The notes beneath the pieces were generated by a model. The model was not told the DNA's origin. It saw only the letters and a list, made by a program, of their open reading frames with translations, and made no database searches. A stretch of DNA of 64,000 bases from Apostichopus japonicus (taxonomy: Eukaryota > Echinodermata > Holothuroidea > Aspidochirotida > Stichopodidae), in assembly GCF_037975245.1 (NCBI RefSeq), contig NC_092582.1, positions 7,791,001 to 7,855,000 of the forward strand, read 5' to 3'. A program made the translations under genes and the position numbers. Shown piece after piece: positions 39,478 through 51,235 of the stretch. The stretch's first letter is position 1. Each line of letters starts with the position of its first letter.

Positions 39478-39636
39478 AAATAATGAATGGTTTCCATTCG
39501 TACAATAGTGCAAATATTTCATTCGTTGATGTAATTTGTTCCATTCAACAAGGCGCAGCCTCGTTGAATGGAACATTCCATCTTTCAACTCATGAAACAT
39601 TTGCACTATTGCACTCATAACCATTCATTATTTGTA
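39478..39636. repeat. ~160-bp imperfect palindrome
   Basis: The outer arms start ACAAATAATGAATGG and end with its near-complement CCATTCATTATTTGT, sharing an AATAGTGCAAAT/ATTTGCACTATT block. An inner perfect pair is GTTCCATTCAAC (39538-39549) and GTTGAATGGAAC (39563-39574). It could be a foldback element or a transcribed hairpin. Confidence 0.75.
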
Positions 39637-39639
39637 TAA

Positions 39640-40560
39640 TATAAATTTGGTTTTTGTACATAAAACTGCATGTTCAACTGGCTTGCAAAGAGGTTTACTT
39701 TCCAGCTTGTTTATAATTTGCATCTAGGCAATGTCATTTTGTACTTTTGCATTTCATCATGCATGACAGTGTTTATACTTAAAAACTCGGAAAAAAATCT
39801 ATAAAGCTTCCTGTACAAGTCTCTCTGCAATTTCATGAAATTCTTGATAATCTGCACATGTGCCCTGAAATTTGGGGACCTACTTCTATATCAATTACTT
39901 TTGTTTATATTCATATAAATATAGTTTAAAAAATTATGAAATTGTCATCAATTTTTCAGTTTAGAATTGTTTGGAGTCTAACCTACTGTACTTATTCAAA
40001 CATTATGGTCAAATTGAAGTGTCATCTGCAGGAGATCACAAATAATACACATTTATGAACTTTATTTCTGGTTGTATATCATAAGATCCATTTCATTATT
40101 TTCCTTCATGTTCATATTTTAAATGGGGGGGGGCTGGATATTGTGTTGCATCTAGAAAATATAAAGTGTTTCATATTGTAATGAATGTGAAATAAAAAAT
40201 TGGTTGATAGTTTTGTCAGCCAAAAAACAAAACAACTACCTCCCCCCTTAAAAAAAACAACCCAGATATATATATTATTGAAATTATTTCTAAGTATTGT
40301 ACATGTACTGTTTTACAAGATCAAAATTTGTCTCCTGGTTATTTATCATGAAAATTAAAAGTGTAAATGTGAGTGTTGGGTACATGTGTATGCTAGTGTG
40401 TGAATAGTTTAATCAGTTTCACAAATATTCTCTTATACCTCTAAATAAGTATACCAAAAAGTACTGGTAGCATGCTTCCTTTGACCTTTGGTTGACCCAA
40501 CATCATTCCAGGAAATGATAAACTTGAGCTGAACCAGCTGTTTCTATGTGTAAGTACTGT
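39640..40560. other. Unannotated stretch
   Basis: No features recognised beyond short homopolymers. Confidence 0.4.
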
Positions 40561-40850
40561 AAGTAAGTAAAACTTTATTGTTCCATAAAAGGAAATTGCG
40601 ATACTCGCACATGTATATCAAAAGTACAAAAATATATAAACCTATATTCATATTTACACTTAAGAGTTGAAAAAGTAAGAACAGTTTAAATGGATAAAAA
40701 CAGTAAGCATACAAACAAATAACGACTCAAGTTATTATTTTAAAGTATTATTGCACACGGGATGAAGTGCCAATGAACAAGGAAACCAAATGTGATTTCT
40801 TGTGGGACATAAATTCTTCTGTGTTGAATAAATGGATTCATATTAACACA
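40561..40850 (-). mobile_element. 3' end of a LINE-like retrotransposon (probable)
   Basis: On the minus strand the segment ends GGAACAATAAAGTTTTACTT followed by ACTTAC, a polyadenylation-like signal and a TTAC simple tail, as in many invertebrate non-LTR elements. No reverse transcriptase is readable. The 5' boundary is approximate. Confidence 0.45.
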
Positions 40851-41945
40851 GCTACCGAATAAGAAGCTAATGTCTAATGGAATAAACATTTATCTTCTAG
40901 ATTAACCATGCCCCTCCCTAATCCCATTTGTATCAATTGCTTTCCTAAAATTCAGTAAAAAAAATAATACAGGACCTAACATCACAGTTACCATCTGAAA
41001 CAATTTAATTCAAAGCTGGATTAGTTTTGCTCCAATACCTGTAGATGAAAATAGAACCCTCCCCTCTTTCTATAAATTTCTCCTTCTTTTTCATCGCTGA
41101 TTAGAAAAAGGAGATGAAATTAGTTGAACTCCTATGGTACACACAGTAAAGCTAATTGACTAGTTCTTGGAAAGACCTGTTTATGTAAGCCCGTAAGTAC
41201 TTATTTTAGACATTTATGAAAAAGCAATCAAACTTTACACCCCTCCCCCCCCCCCCCCTAAGGCTGCTACTGGACTTACAGGATTGGTTTTCATGGAAGA
41301 GATCTTGGAACCTAATAACAGTGTCATGACTCAATGAATGAACCGTTGCAAGCGGTATTCGGTAAACGGTGTTTACAAGGAAGAAAAGGTGTCTCTGCAT
41401 TTTGAAGTGTTCTCTCGTGATCCGAGGTCAAGGTAATTCTGTGTTACCCAGAAATTGATTACCCTTAGGACACTAGAGTATACTAAATGGCTGGTGGTGG
41501 TTGCCCTGATTTTAGCCCCACCCAAGGAGGTGGCCCATGATTTGGAGGTTTATAATCACCGAGGTTGGATACAAAATGCTGTAGCCAATTAATCATTGAT
41601 TTAACAGAGCAGGATATAAATGAATGGCTGTGTAAGTTGTAGTAAACTGAAAGTATTTCAACATGCACATTACCATGAACGTGTACTTTTGACAACAGGC
41701 CAAAGGGGCTCTGCCTATTAATGTCACTGACTGTAAAGCTTAATTGTATAGTAATGCATGGTAATAAATGGTCGGACAAGATTGCAATGTCTTTTGTGAG
41801 CAAAATACAAGGTAAACATTCCATGATATGAGCTAATACAATGTATTGAGAGATATGATTTGTTTTTATTTACTCTGTCTGCTGGTATCCCACTCAGTTT
41901 TAATGAAATTTAAGCTATATAGAAATATATCCTAATTAAAATCAA
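40851..41945. other. Unannotated stretch
   Basis: A C14 run at 41243 and no recognised gene. The open frame at 41483-41824 minus has no domain. Confidence 0.4.
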
Positions 41946-42050
41946 AATAAAATAAAACTGTTAGCAAACTGCTTATCCACTAGAGTGCCTGTGTAGGAGA
42001 ATGTGTAAAGTAAGTTGGCCAACTTACTTTTACACACTAATTAAAATCAA
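41946..42050 (-). mobile_element. Penelope-like repeat fragment, copy B, 5' end at predicted cleavage site
   Basis: On the minus strand the element starts GGCCAACTTAC and continues ACATTCTCCTAC, GGATAAGCAGTTTGCTAACA and a TTTTATTTTATTTT end, colinear with copy C at 51.1 kb. It lacks the hammerhead-like core and begins one base after the predicted cleavage position. Just upstream lies an inverted copy of its first ~20 bases (GTGTAAAAGTAAGTT). Confidence 0.7.
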
Positions 42051-42236
42051 TCTATAGTAAATCAACTGACTATGTATACTAGCTCTCTCCACTGTCATGA
42101 ATGTATGTAACATGTCTGCATGTGTTGTATCCATTCTCCCATCGATTGTTTTAAACGCTTTATTGAAGATTTCCCTCCAGTTATTAAAGTATAGTAACTA
42201 GAGAGATTACACAAATTAAAAAGAAGACTATATATT

Positions 42237-42312
42237 CATTTATTTATTGATTGATTAATTGATTGATTGATTGATCGATCGATTGATCGATCGATCGATT
42301 GATTGATTAAAT
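42237..42312. repeat. (GATT)n/(GATC)n microsatellite
   Basis: Tetranucleotide repeats TTTA, GATT and GATC in a row, ending AAATAAATA. Confidence 0.93.
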
Positions 42313-43660
42313 AAATATAACTATATAGACTATATAGAGACTATACAGACTTAAAAAGTTTCAGTATCAAATAATGTAGTCGGTAGAGAATAAATTTAGG
42401 CATCTGGCATCAATTATGAACTTTAACCATTGAATACTACACCACACAAGATCATGTTATGTGTTTTGATATTCATATTGTCAGCTGCACTCCTTGTTCA
42501 TTTAATCCACCATTGATATGCTAACTTACAGGCATGCTGTAGGCCATCAGTACACATTCTTATCTGTACATTAATTGTGTAGAAAGATCAACATTTACTG
42601 TCAAGTGGAAGCTAGCTGCCGTTCAGAACTTTGACCGAGTATTTCTTGGAATGCCGACTGGGTCCGGCAGCTACTAATGAACTCCCTGCTGTTCACTGCA
42701 ACCTCTTGTGCATCAATTAAGTTCTCTGCTAATAAAAAAACTGGAATCGTTGAAGGATGATACGATTAAACGTGATACATATTATCTTTTATGATCTTTG
42801 GATTTGTAACTGAATTATATTGTCACATAATAAATTAAGAGATATTAAATGTTGAATTTAGCTTCCTGCATGTTTTGTTTACTTGTGTTAAAGCTGTTTT
42901 GTTCAGTTACTGTATGTGGGTGTTAAATTCAAACGGAAAGTGATTACTCGATCAATATTTGTTGATCTGATCTATCCGTTTGATCAGGTGCTTCGTAGAA
43001 GTCTTCCTCTTGCAAAGCTGCATTTTTTGACCAATTAAAACTGTAACATTTAAATTATTGGATATAAGTTCAGTCACCAGTTTACATTAGTTCCTGATTA
43101 AATTTAGTGAGGTATTAATATTTTATTCTGGACAACTACAAGTTTAATGCTGAATAATTGTTTCATTTACAAACTATTCATAAATTTTGTTCTCCCAAGT
43201 TACTGTATTTCACTGTTTTCTCTGGTATAATTTTGGTGAACTTTGGTATAAAAGGGGTCACATCTAAAGCAACTTATGTTTCCATATGAGCTAGATGTAG
43301 TATATAACGATAGCTGACATCAGATTTTGACAGCTTTAAGATTATATCTCCCTCATGCATAAACAGATATTTAACGATATTGATTCAATGGGTTTGAAAT
43401 CCTCTACTTCACATAGGAAATACATTGGAACATGGGGTAAGATGGTGGGTGGAATAAAATAAGCAGTGCTCAGCATAATAAACTAGGATGGTCAGTCACC
43501 GGGTTCCTCAGCCAATTAAGGGGGCCCAGTGACAAGTAACAAATATGAATAAAAACCCATCAGCTGGAGCAGGCAGAATAGGCCAGCATAGCAGCTATTC
43601 ATACTGTAGTATTAAAGATGCTTTCAGCAAAGGGGCCCAAGAGTGCCATAAATGGGCCAT
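42313..43660. other. Unannotated stretch
   Basis: No gene or repeat family recognised. Confidence 0.4.
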
Positions 43661-43664
43661 AGTG

Positions 43665-44110
43665 TAATAATAATAACAATAAATGAGACTTATAAAGCGC
43701 CAAATCAGTAGACAAAGGTCACTGCTCAAGGCGCTTTACAAAGAAAGCAAATTACTTTACAAGAGAAGAAGTGAAAAGATGGGTCTTAAGTAGACTTTTG
43801 AATGTAGAAAGTTTAGAGCATGTTTCGAATGTGATCTGGTAACTTGTTCCAGAGATAAGAGCCAGAGTATTCAAAGCTTCTGTAACCATAGGTCTTCAAG
43901 CGTGGTTTAGGAACAGTTAAACACAGTTTGTTGGAGGAACGAAATGTGCGATTTTTGCGGTCCCATATCTGTTGCTTTACCGGGACCCTGTCGTTGTTCC
44001 TCGCTACACCACTGTCAACATTTAGAGCAATTTGTTTGCATCGAAATACTAGATGTGAAATGCTAGGGGGAAAAAGTTCTAGTTTAGAGAAATTTATGAC
44101 CCTTTTTCCA
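43665..44110 (-). mobile_element. LINE 3' fragment with reverse-transcriptase C-terminal tail
   Basis: Minus-strand 43800-43940 encodes LCLTVPKPRLKTYGYRSFEY then SGSYLWNKLPDHIRN. This matches the usual C-terminal tail of non-LTR reverse-transcriptase proteins (KTYGdRSF...LWNsLPdhIR). A one-base shift then leads to TFKSLLKTHLF, the end of the same tail. The 3' untranslated part has complementary TATAAAGCGCC and GGCGCTTTA blocks and a (ATT)n tail at plus 43665-43682. The copy is 5'-truncated and frameshifted. Confidence 0.8.
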
Positions 44111-47100
44111 CGGATATTAAAATTGAGTTCATCTTGAATTTATAAGCTTCATGGAAATGTTCATCAATTGGTATATTTTATTTTATTATTATCAAGTAAA
44201 GCATCTGTGTCAGTTTTCTGCTTGCTTTTCTCTCTCTTTTTGAAACAAGAAAAAAGAATTACAAGATGATTATCTCAAGGAGAGAAGATTAATAATTAAA
44301 TATAAATTGCCGAGCAAGGTTGCTTATATTCACTTCATGTAAACATTCGACTCCTATTTCAAACATTGGAATGTTTAGGTATGTTGCATGAAGCAGGAAA
44401 CCTTATTTATAAAAGAGAAGCAATGAGAAAAAAAGGATAAATCTTGAAAAGTATTATAGACACTGATCTATTTAGATATCAATATCTGTAATTAAAACTC
44501 TAAAATATTATTGAGGGATTGAAATGTTGATGTTATCACATTATTAAGAAGTTACAGCTATGTGGCAACATACTGGTATCTTTGATTCATAATTATTAAC
44601 AGAACTAATACAAGATTTTAAAAAATGTAGTTGACTTGAAATAGCAGAACTATGAATTCAAATTTCCAGTTGATGAAAGCTTAGCATACAATTGTAACTA
44701 GTACTGTGGAACATTAGTTCATTCTATTTGCATCGTATGTCAGTTGGAGAAAAATAAAGTAAGTTAAAGATTGGAAATGGGATTTTAGTAAAGCTTTTGA
44801 AGAACACATTTACAGGTTTGCCATGTTGACGTGTTCACAGACCGTCAGCAATGTGTTGTTATTGAATTAATGAAGGCTCATGTGACCAAAGAATTGGTTG
44901 CCATGGGAACAGAGCTATAAATTCTGTAGAAATAAGATAAAGGCTGGTGAATTAGTATCTCCTGGCAGTTTGGATTGATTTTGTCTTCTGTTACAAAATT
45001 TCACATCATCTTATAAATGGAATATCCTACAATACCTGGGAAGATGGAAGTTGATTGGCTAGGGATGGTGCTTATTGTTTCTTCTTCTTCTTTCCATCCA
45101 GGAGAAATTTATGGATTTCCCAACTGTAACTTATAATCTCCCAAAACTTTTGATGAAACAGATGAGAAATTTGCCCTGATCCCAGTTGGATAGCCACATC
45201 TGTGACGTAAAGTGTATTGCTACAATCAAGCCATGGTTTTTCTCCGCTTGCAACTGTGGCTGCTTCGTAAAATAAGTGCCTTCTAGGCATATAATTATAT
45301 ATTAGTGTAATACAAGCTTGTGTTTTCATGTTAGCATCTAACCAAATTTCGTGACAGAAAATTCACTGCAGGCATTCGGCAACAAATGTTCCTGATCTTT
45401 GAAACATGACTCTGTGGTATTGATAAAAAGTGCCAGCAATGTTCCATCCAGAAAATAACATTAAAGGTGAACTAATAAAGATTATTGACGAATCACAAGT
45501 ACAGTATGAAATGTTTCCCCCAAAGATAATGAGGGCGGTATTAAAGAACTTAGCATGCATTGACTCCAGATGTATGACCTGATTAATTCGCTTTAAGTAC
45601 AACATTTCTGTTTGCTGCCGTGTTGGACGAATCTGACCGTAATAGTAATTATATACCGACTTTTCGACATGCATTGTAGTCATTGCGATCCGTGCTCCCC
45701 CTCACAATTTTGCAAGGTCGGTAAACAAGAAAGGGAATAAAGTTAATATAAATAACAGGAACCATGGAGTGACACATGGTGAGATTTCTTGGATGCATCT
45801 TGTTGAATGTTATTTTACCTCAGAATAGATATAATGAACAATCGATCCATCCCTACACTATGTATCAGATCATTATAATCCCTTTGGAATTAAAATGTAA
45901 GTTGTGGTTTAGTTCATAATAATGATCTCGGTCTTCGTGGGGAGCATGCATCATAGTCTGTTCTCTAGATGCCAGCCCGTGTGATTCATTCTCCTGCTAG
46001 CTTCCTGAAACAATCGACCAATCTTCTTCTTTTTTTTACATCGGTGTAACGGTGTTGACATCTGTCATCAATCGATCATCCTGCTTGTGCGTGCAATGTT
46101 ATCAAGAAGTCTATTAAGGGAATATGCGGTGGACGTGTATTGGCCTGAAACCAGAGATCTGTATGAATTACTCCTTGCATGCTTACCAGCCAGCATTATT
46201 GAGATCTATTACTTATCGATTACTGGGGATAGTGATTAAAGACACTAAGAATTCAAGTTTATAGCTTTGAATCTACCAGCAGGCTACCAATATCTTATTG
46301 ATTACTCGGAATTAATTGTCACACGATAAATCTCGCCAATAAGTTGTGCGTGCTTGTTTTGTTTTTTTCCTGCTCTTTAATACTATTTAGCAAAATGTAA
46401 ATTAAATTAAATGTAATTAAATTTAGACAAGATAATACAACATTGCAGGAAGCATGAAACCCAAATCCAGAAGGGAACTTCCCCATCTACTATTAAACTT
46501 GGTTACTAATTTTTATCGTGGAATTTGAGGCACAAGAAAGGAGGAATTCGACGACAAGTTTTTTCAGATTTTAATTGGAATTAATTAGTGATTGTAGCTA
46601 CTTCTTGTAATAAGGCTGTTTGACATGACATTAATGCAGAAGACTTCAAACTCATGCTGTGCCATTCTAAACTTGATGTTATCATAGCATATCTTAAATG
46701 GCTCCAATCCTAAGTTGATTACTGGTAATAACCTTTCTCCCATGCAGTGCATGCAATCACGTATCCATGATATATCAAGCCATCTCTGTGAAAGTGACGT
46801 TGTTGCAATATTCTGAATGCTTTACATGTACTTCAGTGTCATGGGCATCCTCAGGGGGAGGCAGAAGGGGGGTGGGGGGTGGTGGGGGAACAAAGTAGTC
46901 CAAGAAAACAAATGAACACGAATTATCAAAAAAATGCTACAGCATCCAATGGTCCCCCGAAGGGGCTTACAAATATTTTCCAGTGTTTGTGAATCACTGT
47001 CCGGAAACATTGAATATATGAACAGTGAAAATCTCACCCCTGAAGTTCCCAGGACCCCCACCATAAATTCCTCTCTCTGGTAGGTATTAGAGAATAATTA

Positions 47101-50100
47101 AGAAGTCCCAGAATCTTTGCTGCTACCAAACCCCCTCCTACAACCCCACCGGGATGCCACTGTAGGGTTCTGAGATCTATTCCACAGAATAAAAGGGGGA
47201 AAAAACAAAACTAGATCAAATTCTCCCCTGAGACCACCAAAAAATGAGAATTCAAAAGAATCATGTCCCCAACAGAGAAAGCCCGAGAGTGTCATATCTG
47301 GGCATCTAAAGGTGCCAAACAAACATACAAAAAAAGGGCCCATTCATAATTTGCTGTACCCCTCCTTGTTGCTATAACAACCCCCCATCTCTCCCCCCCC
47401 CGTTGGAACCCCAGACTCCCGACAAAATACGCTCAAATTTTTATGGTTAACCTGTGATTTCTATCATTTGTCAAAATGTTGACATTCAATTCATTATTGA
47501 AAACCGAAGAGTGCTTCCCCCTTCTTGGCAATCACTAAAAGTCAATTTCATATCTGAACAACAAGTTTGTTGAATATATGCAAGTGTAGTCAAATTGGCA
47601 ATCTTATAAACTCGGTAATTATTGGTAATGATTTGATAGGCACTACAATTGAATTTAGGAACTTTTTCATTCATTTACAGATGTCATTGAACCAAATTAA
47701 ATAATTAAGAATATTGTCTTCCTGCTGTCTGAAGCATTTAATTTTTTCTTGGTAGCAGCCTTGTAATGTGGATACGATACAGATCCTACAGTTTGTAAAA
47801 ATATTCATGAGATTCTACATCTGCCCTCCCTTATTTGTGCCTATTTTGATCACAGTTTTGTACAGTATGTTTCATCAGGGAGTTGTTCCATAACAACTCC
47901 CTGGGGTCATTCATATTTGTTTTTTATTCATCTAGACAGCATATCGAGATAATGTAATTATGGTAACTATTCTGTGAAAGATTCTATTAAAGAAAAAACA
48001 ACCAGTTTTGTTTTTAAAATGGCTACTTCAGATCTTCTTGCTTCAGATTGGTAAAAGCATTTCCTTGGTTTCTCCGTGTACATAAATACTCTTCTCTGAA
48101 CTTTTTAGGTTTATGTATATATATGTTGAAATTGAGGGTTATGTTACTACTCAACTCAAAAACACATCAGTAGCAGGCTCTGTTTACAAGAAACGGTGTC
48201 AAATGTCTGAAAGAGTTTTGAATTGAAGTACCATCCAGCTTTGCTCTCATGCATGCTGGTTCGCCATCTTCATCTGCTTGATCCCAGAGAATAACACAGA
48301 ATGCCTCTGATGTCATCTTGAATTTCATTCAGATAGTGTCAATGGGACTTGATAAATTACTGTCTACGACCCTCAGCAGGAACTGAGATCACAGTATTGT
48401 ATCTGGGGAGGAATTCAAAGGTTCTAAAAAGAAAAAGAAAAATCTGTACATTTAAAGGAACAGATGGAAAGAGTTCAGTAAGTGTGTGGTCTACTTTGAA
48501 AATCAGTTGCTGGAATAAAAGCGATTTCTATTTATAATACTGAAGTGAAGGAGGAAGAGAATAACTGATGATTAAAAACATTTTTTGAAATGCTGCACAC
48601 ACTGTTGATAGTTCACATGACATTTAAAGTTCTTGAAATCCTATCCATATATTTTATTGTTGATACTGTATATATACAGTAATTCTTTGGTAGTAAAGAT
48701 ACATTTTATTGCATATCATACAATCATAGAACATCATAGAACAGTACCGCATAGCACCATTGCTAAATATAATTAATACTGTAGATCACCTTAAATTTAA
48801 GCTCTCCAGCTCAGGAAACATCCATAAACACAGAACTTAAATTTTTTGCAGGTTGTCTAAGTTTAGAGATTTCTATTGTACTTTGTTTTGACACATAAAT
48901 CAGTTTCAATTGTAAAAGTGTTTTATTCATAGTACTAATAAATTTGTCCTCTGTATTGTCTGTCAACATTTTATTAGAATTACTGAACAGCATGTAATAT
49001 TCTTACTGCAAGATCTTGATGTAGCCTATCATACAAAATGAGGCCTACATTTTAGCCTATCCTATTGTTTATAAGAGTATTACAAATTCCTTACATTTCT
49101 CTCTCTCTTTCTGTCTCTCTGACTATTAAGAAAATTCTATTTTGTTGTAAACGTGAGTCAATGCATCATGGAGAAAACTTTACCTGGGAATGTTTTAGAT
49201 GTAGTTGTGGTGAGTATGCAGAACATGGGTTTAATGGATTCAATCATGACAGTTTGATGAGATGTGGTTTATGTTTCAACATTTCACAATGGTTGCAAAA
49301 TTCATCAGTAAAAAACTTTGATAGATGTCAAATCTGATGCGTTTATGTTCGGCCCAGAGATAATGACATTTTCATCCTCTTATATATTCATACTGTATGT
49401 CCTTGCATTACTTCAGCTACATTAAGACAAGAGATTGTAATCTCTGGTCTGTAATATGTAGTGTTTATAAACACACTGTTGACAGATGGTCAATATATGG
49501 AAAAGAAAGGTATACAGTATAGCCATTAAGCTTTACCACAAGTCACTGGGTGGCCTCTGTTTTCATTGTGATTAGCATTATAATTTAAATTTCAAGAGTG
49601 CTAAAGCTCAACTTTTGCATAAATGTCAGTCCTCCTAGGTTAAATGTGGTTATATGAGTCCCCATAGGGGATCTGCAGGCCTTTGATGATTAATGTTGAA
49701 GGAGATTTTTCAGGGAATCAATGACCAGGTCTCATAAAGTGTCTATAAATGTCTGTTAGCTTTTAAATTTAGCATATATATGCCAGCTGCTGAGCTGTTT
49801 AGTTTATGCTGCTGTCCAGAGAGGTTATAATGGGAATAATGCATCTTTGTTTGTTTTATGTAAAACTTTGTTGTGGTGCTGGCCATTGTCGCATATATAA
49901 CAATTGCCATGTAGGCTCTTTCTGTATCAATGATCATGTTACTGTACAGTTTTACATAATTCATATAGTCATTAAAAAAAAACATTTTGTGTTGACTTTT
50001 TTTTCTTTCTTATTTTGTCTAGTGGATATTAAGATCCCTCTAGAGTACAATTCATTTAGCTAATTACCACTCGTCAAGGTTTGCTTCAGATATAAGTAAA

Positions 50101-50399
50101 CAAATTGCAAATGTCTAATTTGCATTTTACATGTGATCGTCACCCTTTACAAAAAAAAATATATATATAATGTGTAGGTGACAGAATGTTTGGTATTGGT
50201 TAGCTCCTTTTAACGTTCATTTATTGAGATTATCAAGTATCATTACATCTGAACTTTAATCAATTGTCAGTTTTATTTTGTTAGATTGTTGAAATTGGCA
50301 AAAGAAAAAAAAAAGAAAAATGTCCTTTAAAGTATATATCATTTTATAATCCTAACTTCATAACAACTACAGGCTTTAATTTAATTTTACACCTACAAT
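44111..50399. other. Six kilobases without recognised genes
   Basis: Contains G-rich and C-rich patches at 46850-46890 and 47385-47405, and a strong 12-bp hairpin at 47876-47903. Open frames here have no domain. No exon pair was found. Confidence 0.4.
47876..47903. other. Perfect 12-bp stem with 4-base loop
   Basis: CAGGGAGTTGTT, loop CCAT, then AACAACTCCCTG. The stem is GC-moderate and perfect, with no T run after it. Function unknown. Confidence 0.6.
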
Positions 50400-50785
50400 T
50401 GAGATGTGTGAATGCATAGTGTCAAGAGAAACCAACCAATGACTCAATACTATGATTTCTGTGTACTACTACTAATCACTATTTTTAGGATTAATCTCAG
50501 TAAGTTTATGACTCAATTCAGTGATTTCTGTGACATACTTCTACTGACTATATTTATAGCTCATCTCATAGGTTTATGATTCAATACTATGATTTCTGTG
50601 TACTACTACAGTACTCATAATTTTTAGGGTTTATCTCAATAGGTTTATAACTCATTAATAGGATTTCTGTGTACCAATTACTACTTAAACTATAATGACT
50701 CAATACTATTTGTGTAGCTACTACTCACTATTGTTAGGTCTTATCTCAATGCTGTAGGTTAATGATTTCTGTGTACTTAATACTT
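50400..50785. repeat. Degenerate ~70-bp tandem repeat
   Basis: GATTTCTGTG recurs at 50454, 50523, 50591, 50662 and 50764 with CTCAATA, TACTACT and ATCTCA blocks between. The same motif (TACTTAAACTAATGACTCAATA) resumes at 51212 beyond the inserted element. Confidence 0.75.
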
Positions 50786-51209
50786 GTCCCCCCCCTTCAC
50801 TTGTCCCCCCTCTTCTCACAGCTCTCTTCCACCATTTTTTCTCCACACCTTTCTGTCTTTGTCCTTCTCCAGTTTATTCCCTACCCCCTTCCCTTAATCC
50901 TCTCTTTGTCCCTCCAATGTTTATCTCCTACCTCTCCTCTTCCCCTGTTGGTTTCTTTCTTTCTTCTCTCCATCCCTTGTCTACTAATCCCCTTACATCT
51001 ATCTCTTTGTGTTCACCATGCAGATTAATCTGTCTGTATTCTGTTGCATGTTTTTGTCTCTTCTGTTACTGTTACTTGTCATTTAGCCTTTGAAGAAGAT
51101 CCTGCTAGGATCGAAACGTCAGGCCAACTTTACCTGTACTTTTACACATTCTCCTACTCAGGCTCTCTAGTGGATAAGCAGTTTGCTAACAGTTTTATTT
51201 TATTTTACT
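50786..51209 (+). mobile_element. Penelope-like repeat, copy C, with pyrimidine-rich 5' part and hammerhead-like motif
   Basis: The insert starts with a ~230-bp C/T-rich segment (CTTGTCCCCCCCCTTCACTT onward), followed by the hammerhead-like motif at 51086-51124 and the shared tail GGATAAGCAGTTTGCTAACA with TTTTATTTTATTTT. It splits the 70-bp tandem repeat. AATACTT occurs on both sides (left near 50778, right near 51213) as a possible target-site duplication. No reverse transcriptase or GIY-YIG coding is present, so it is non-autonomous or truncated. Confidence 0.6.
51086..51124 (+). ncRNA. Small hammerhead-ribozyme-like motif (stem III reduced)
   Basis: Order: GCCT (stem I), TTGAAGA (core; consensus CTGANGA), an extra A, GATCC-TGCTA-GGATC (stem II), GAAAC-GTC (stem III reduced to ACGT, cleavage after C) and AGGC (stem I return). 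Copy A at 972-1012 minus has the exact CTGAAGA core. Small hammerhead variants tied to Penelope-like retrotransposons that act as dimers are known, and the self-complementary ACGT fits that. The extra base between core and stem II, and C3 to T here, argue for reduced activity. Confidence 0.5.
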
Positions 51210-51235
51210 AAATACTTAAACTAATGACTCAATAG

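Noticed and set aside
46822-47343. Minus-strand frames of 80-81 codons in a G/C-patterned stretch
   Set aside because: Frames are short, with Pro/Phe/Gly bias from C-rich runs; no domain or splice signal.
49065-49337. Cysteine-containing 90-codon frame suggestive of a zinc-binding segment
   Set aside because: Cysteine spacing fits no known finger, and splice sites and neighbouring exons are lacking.
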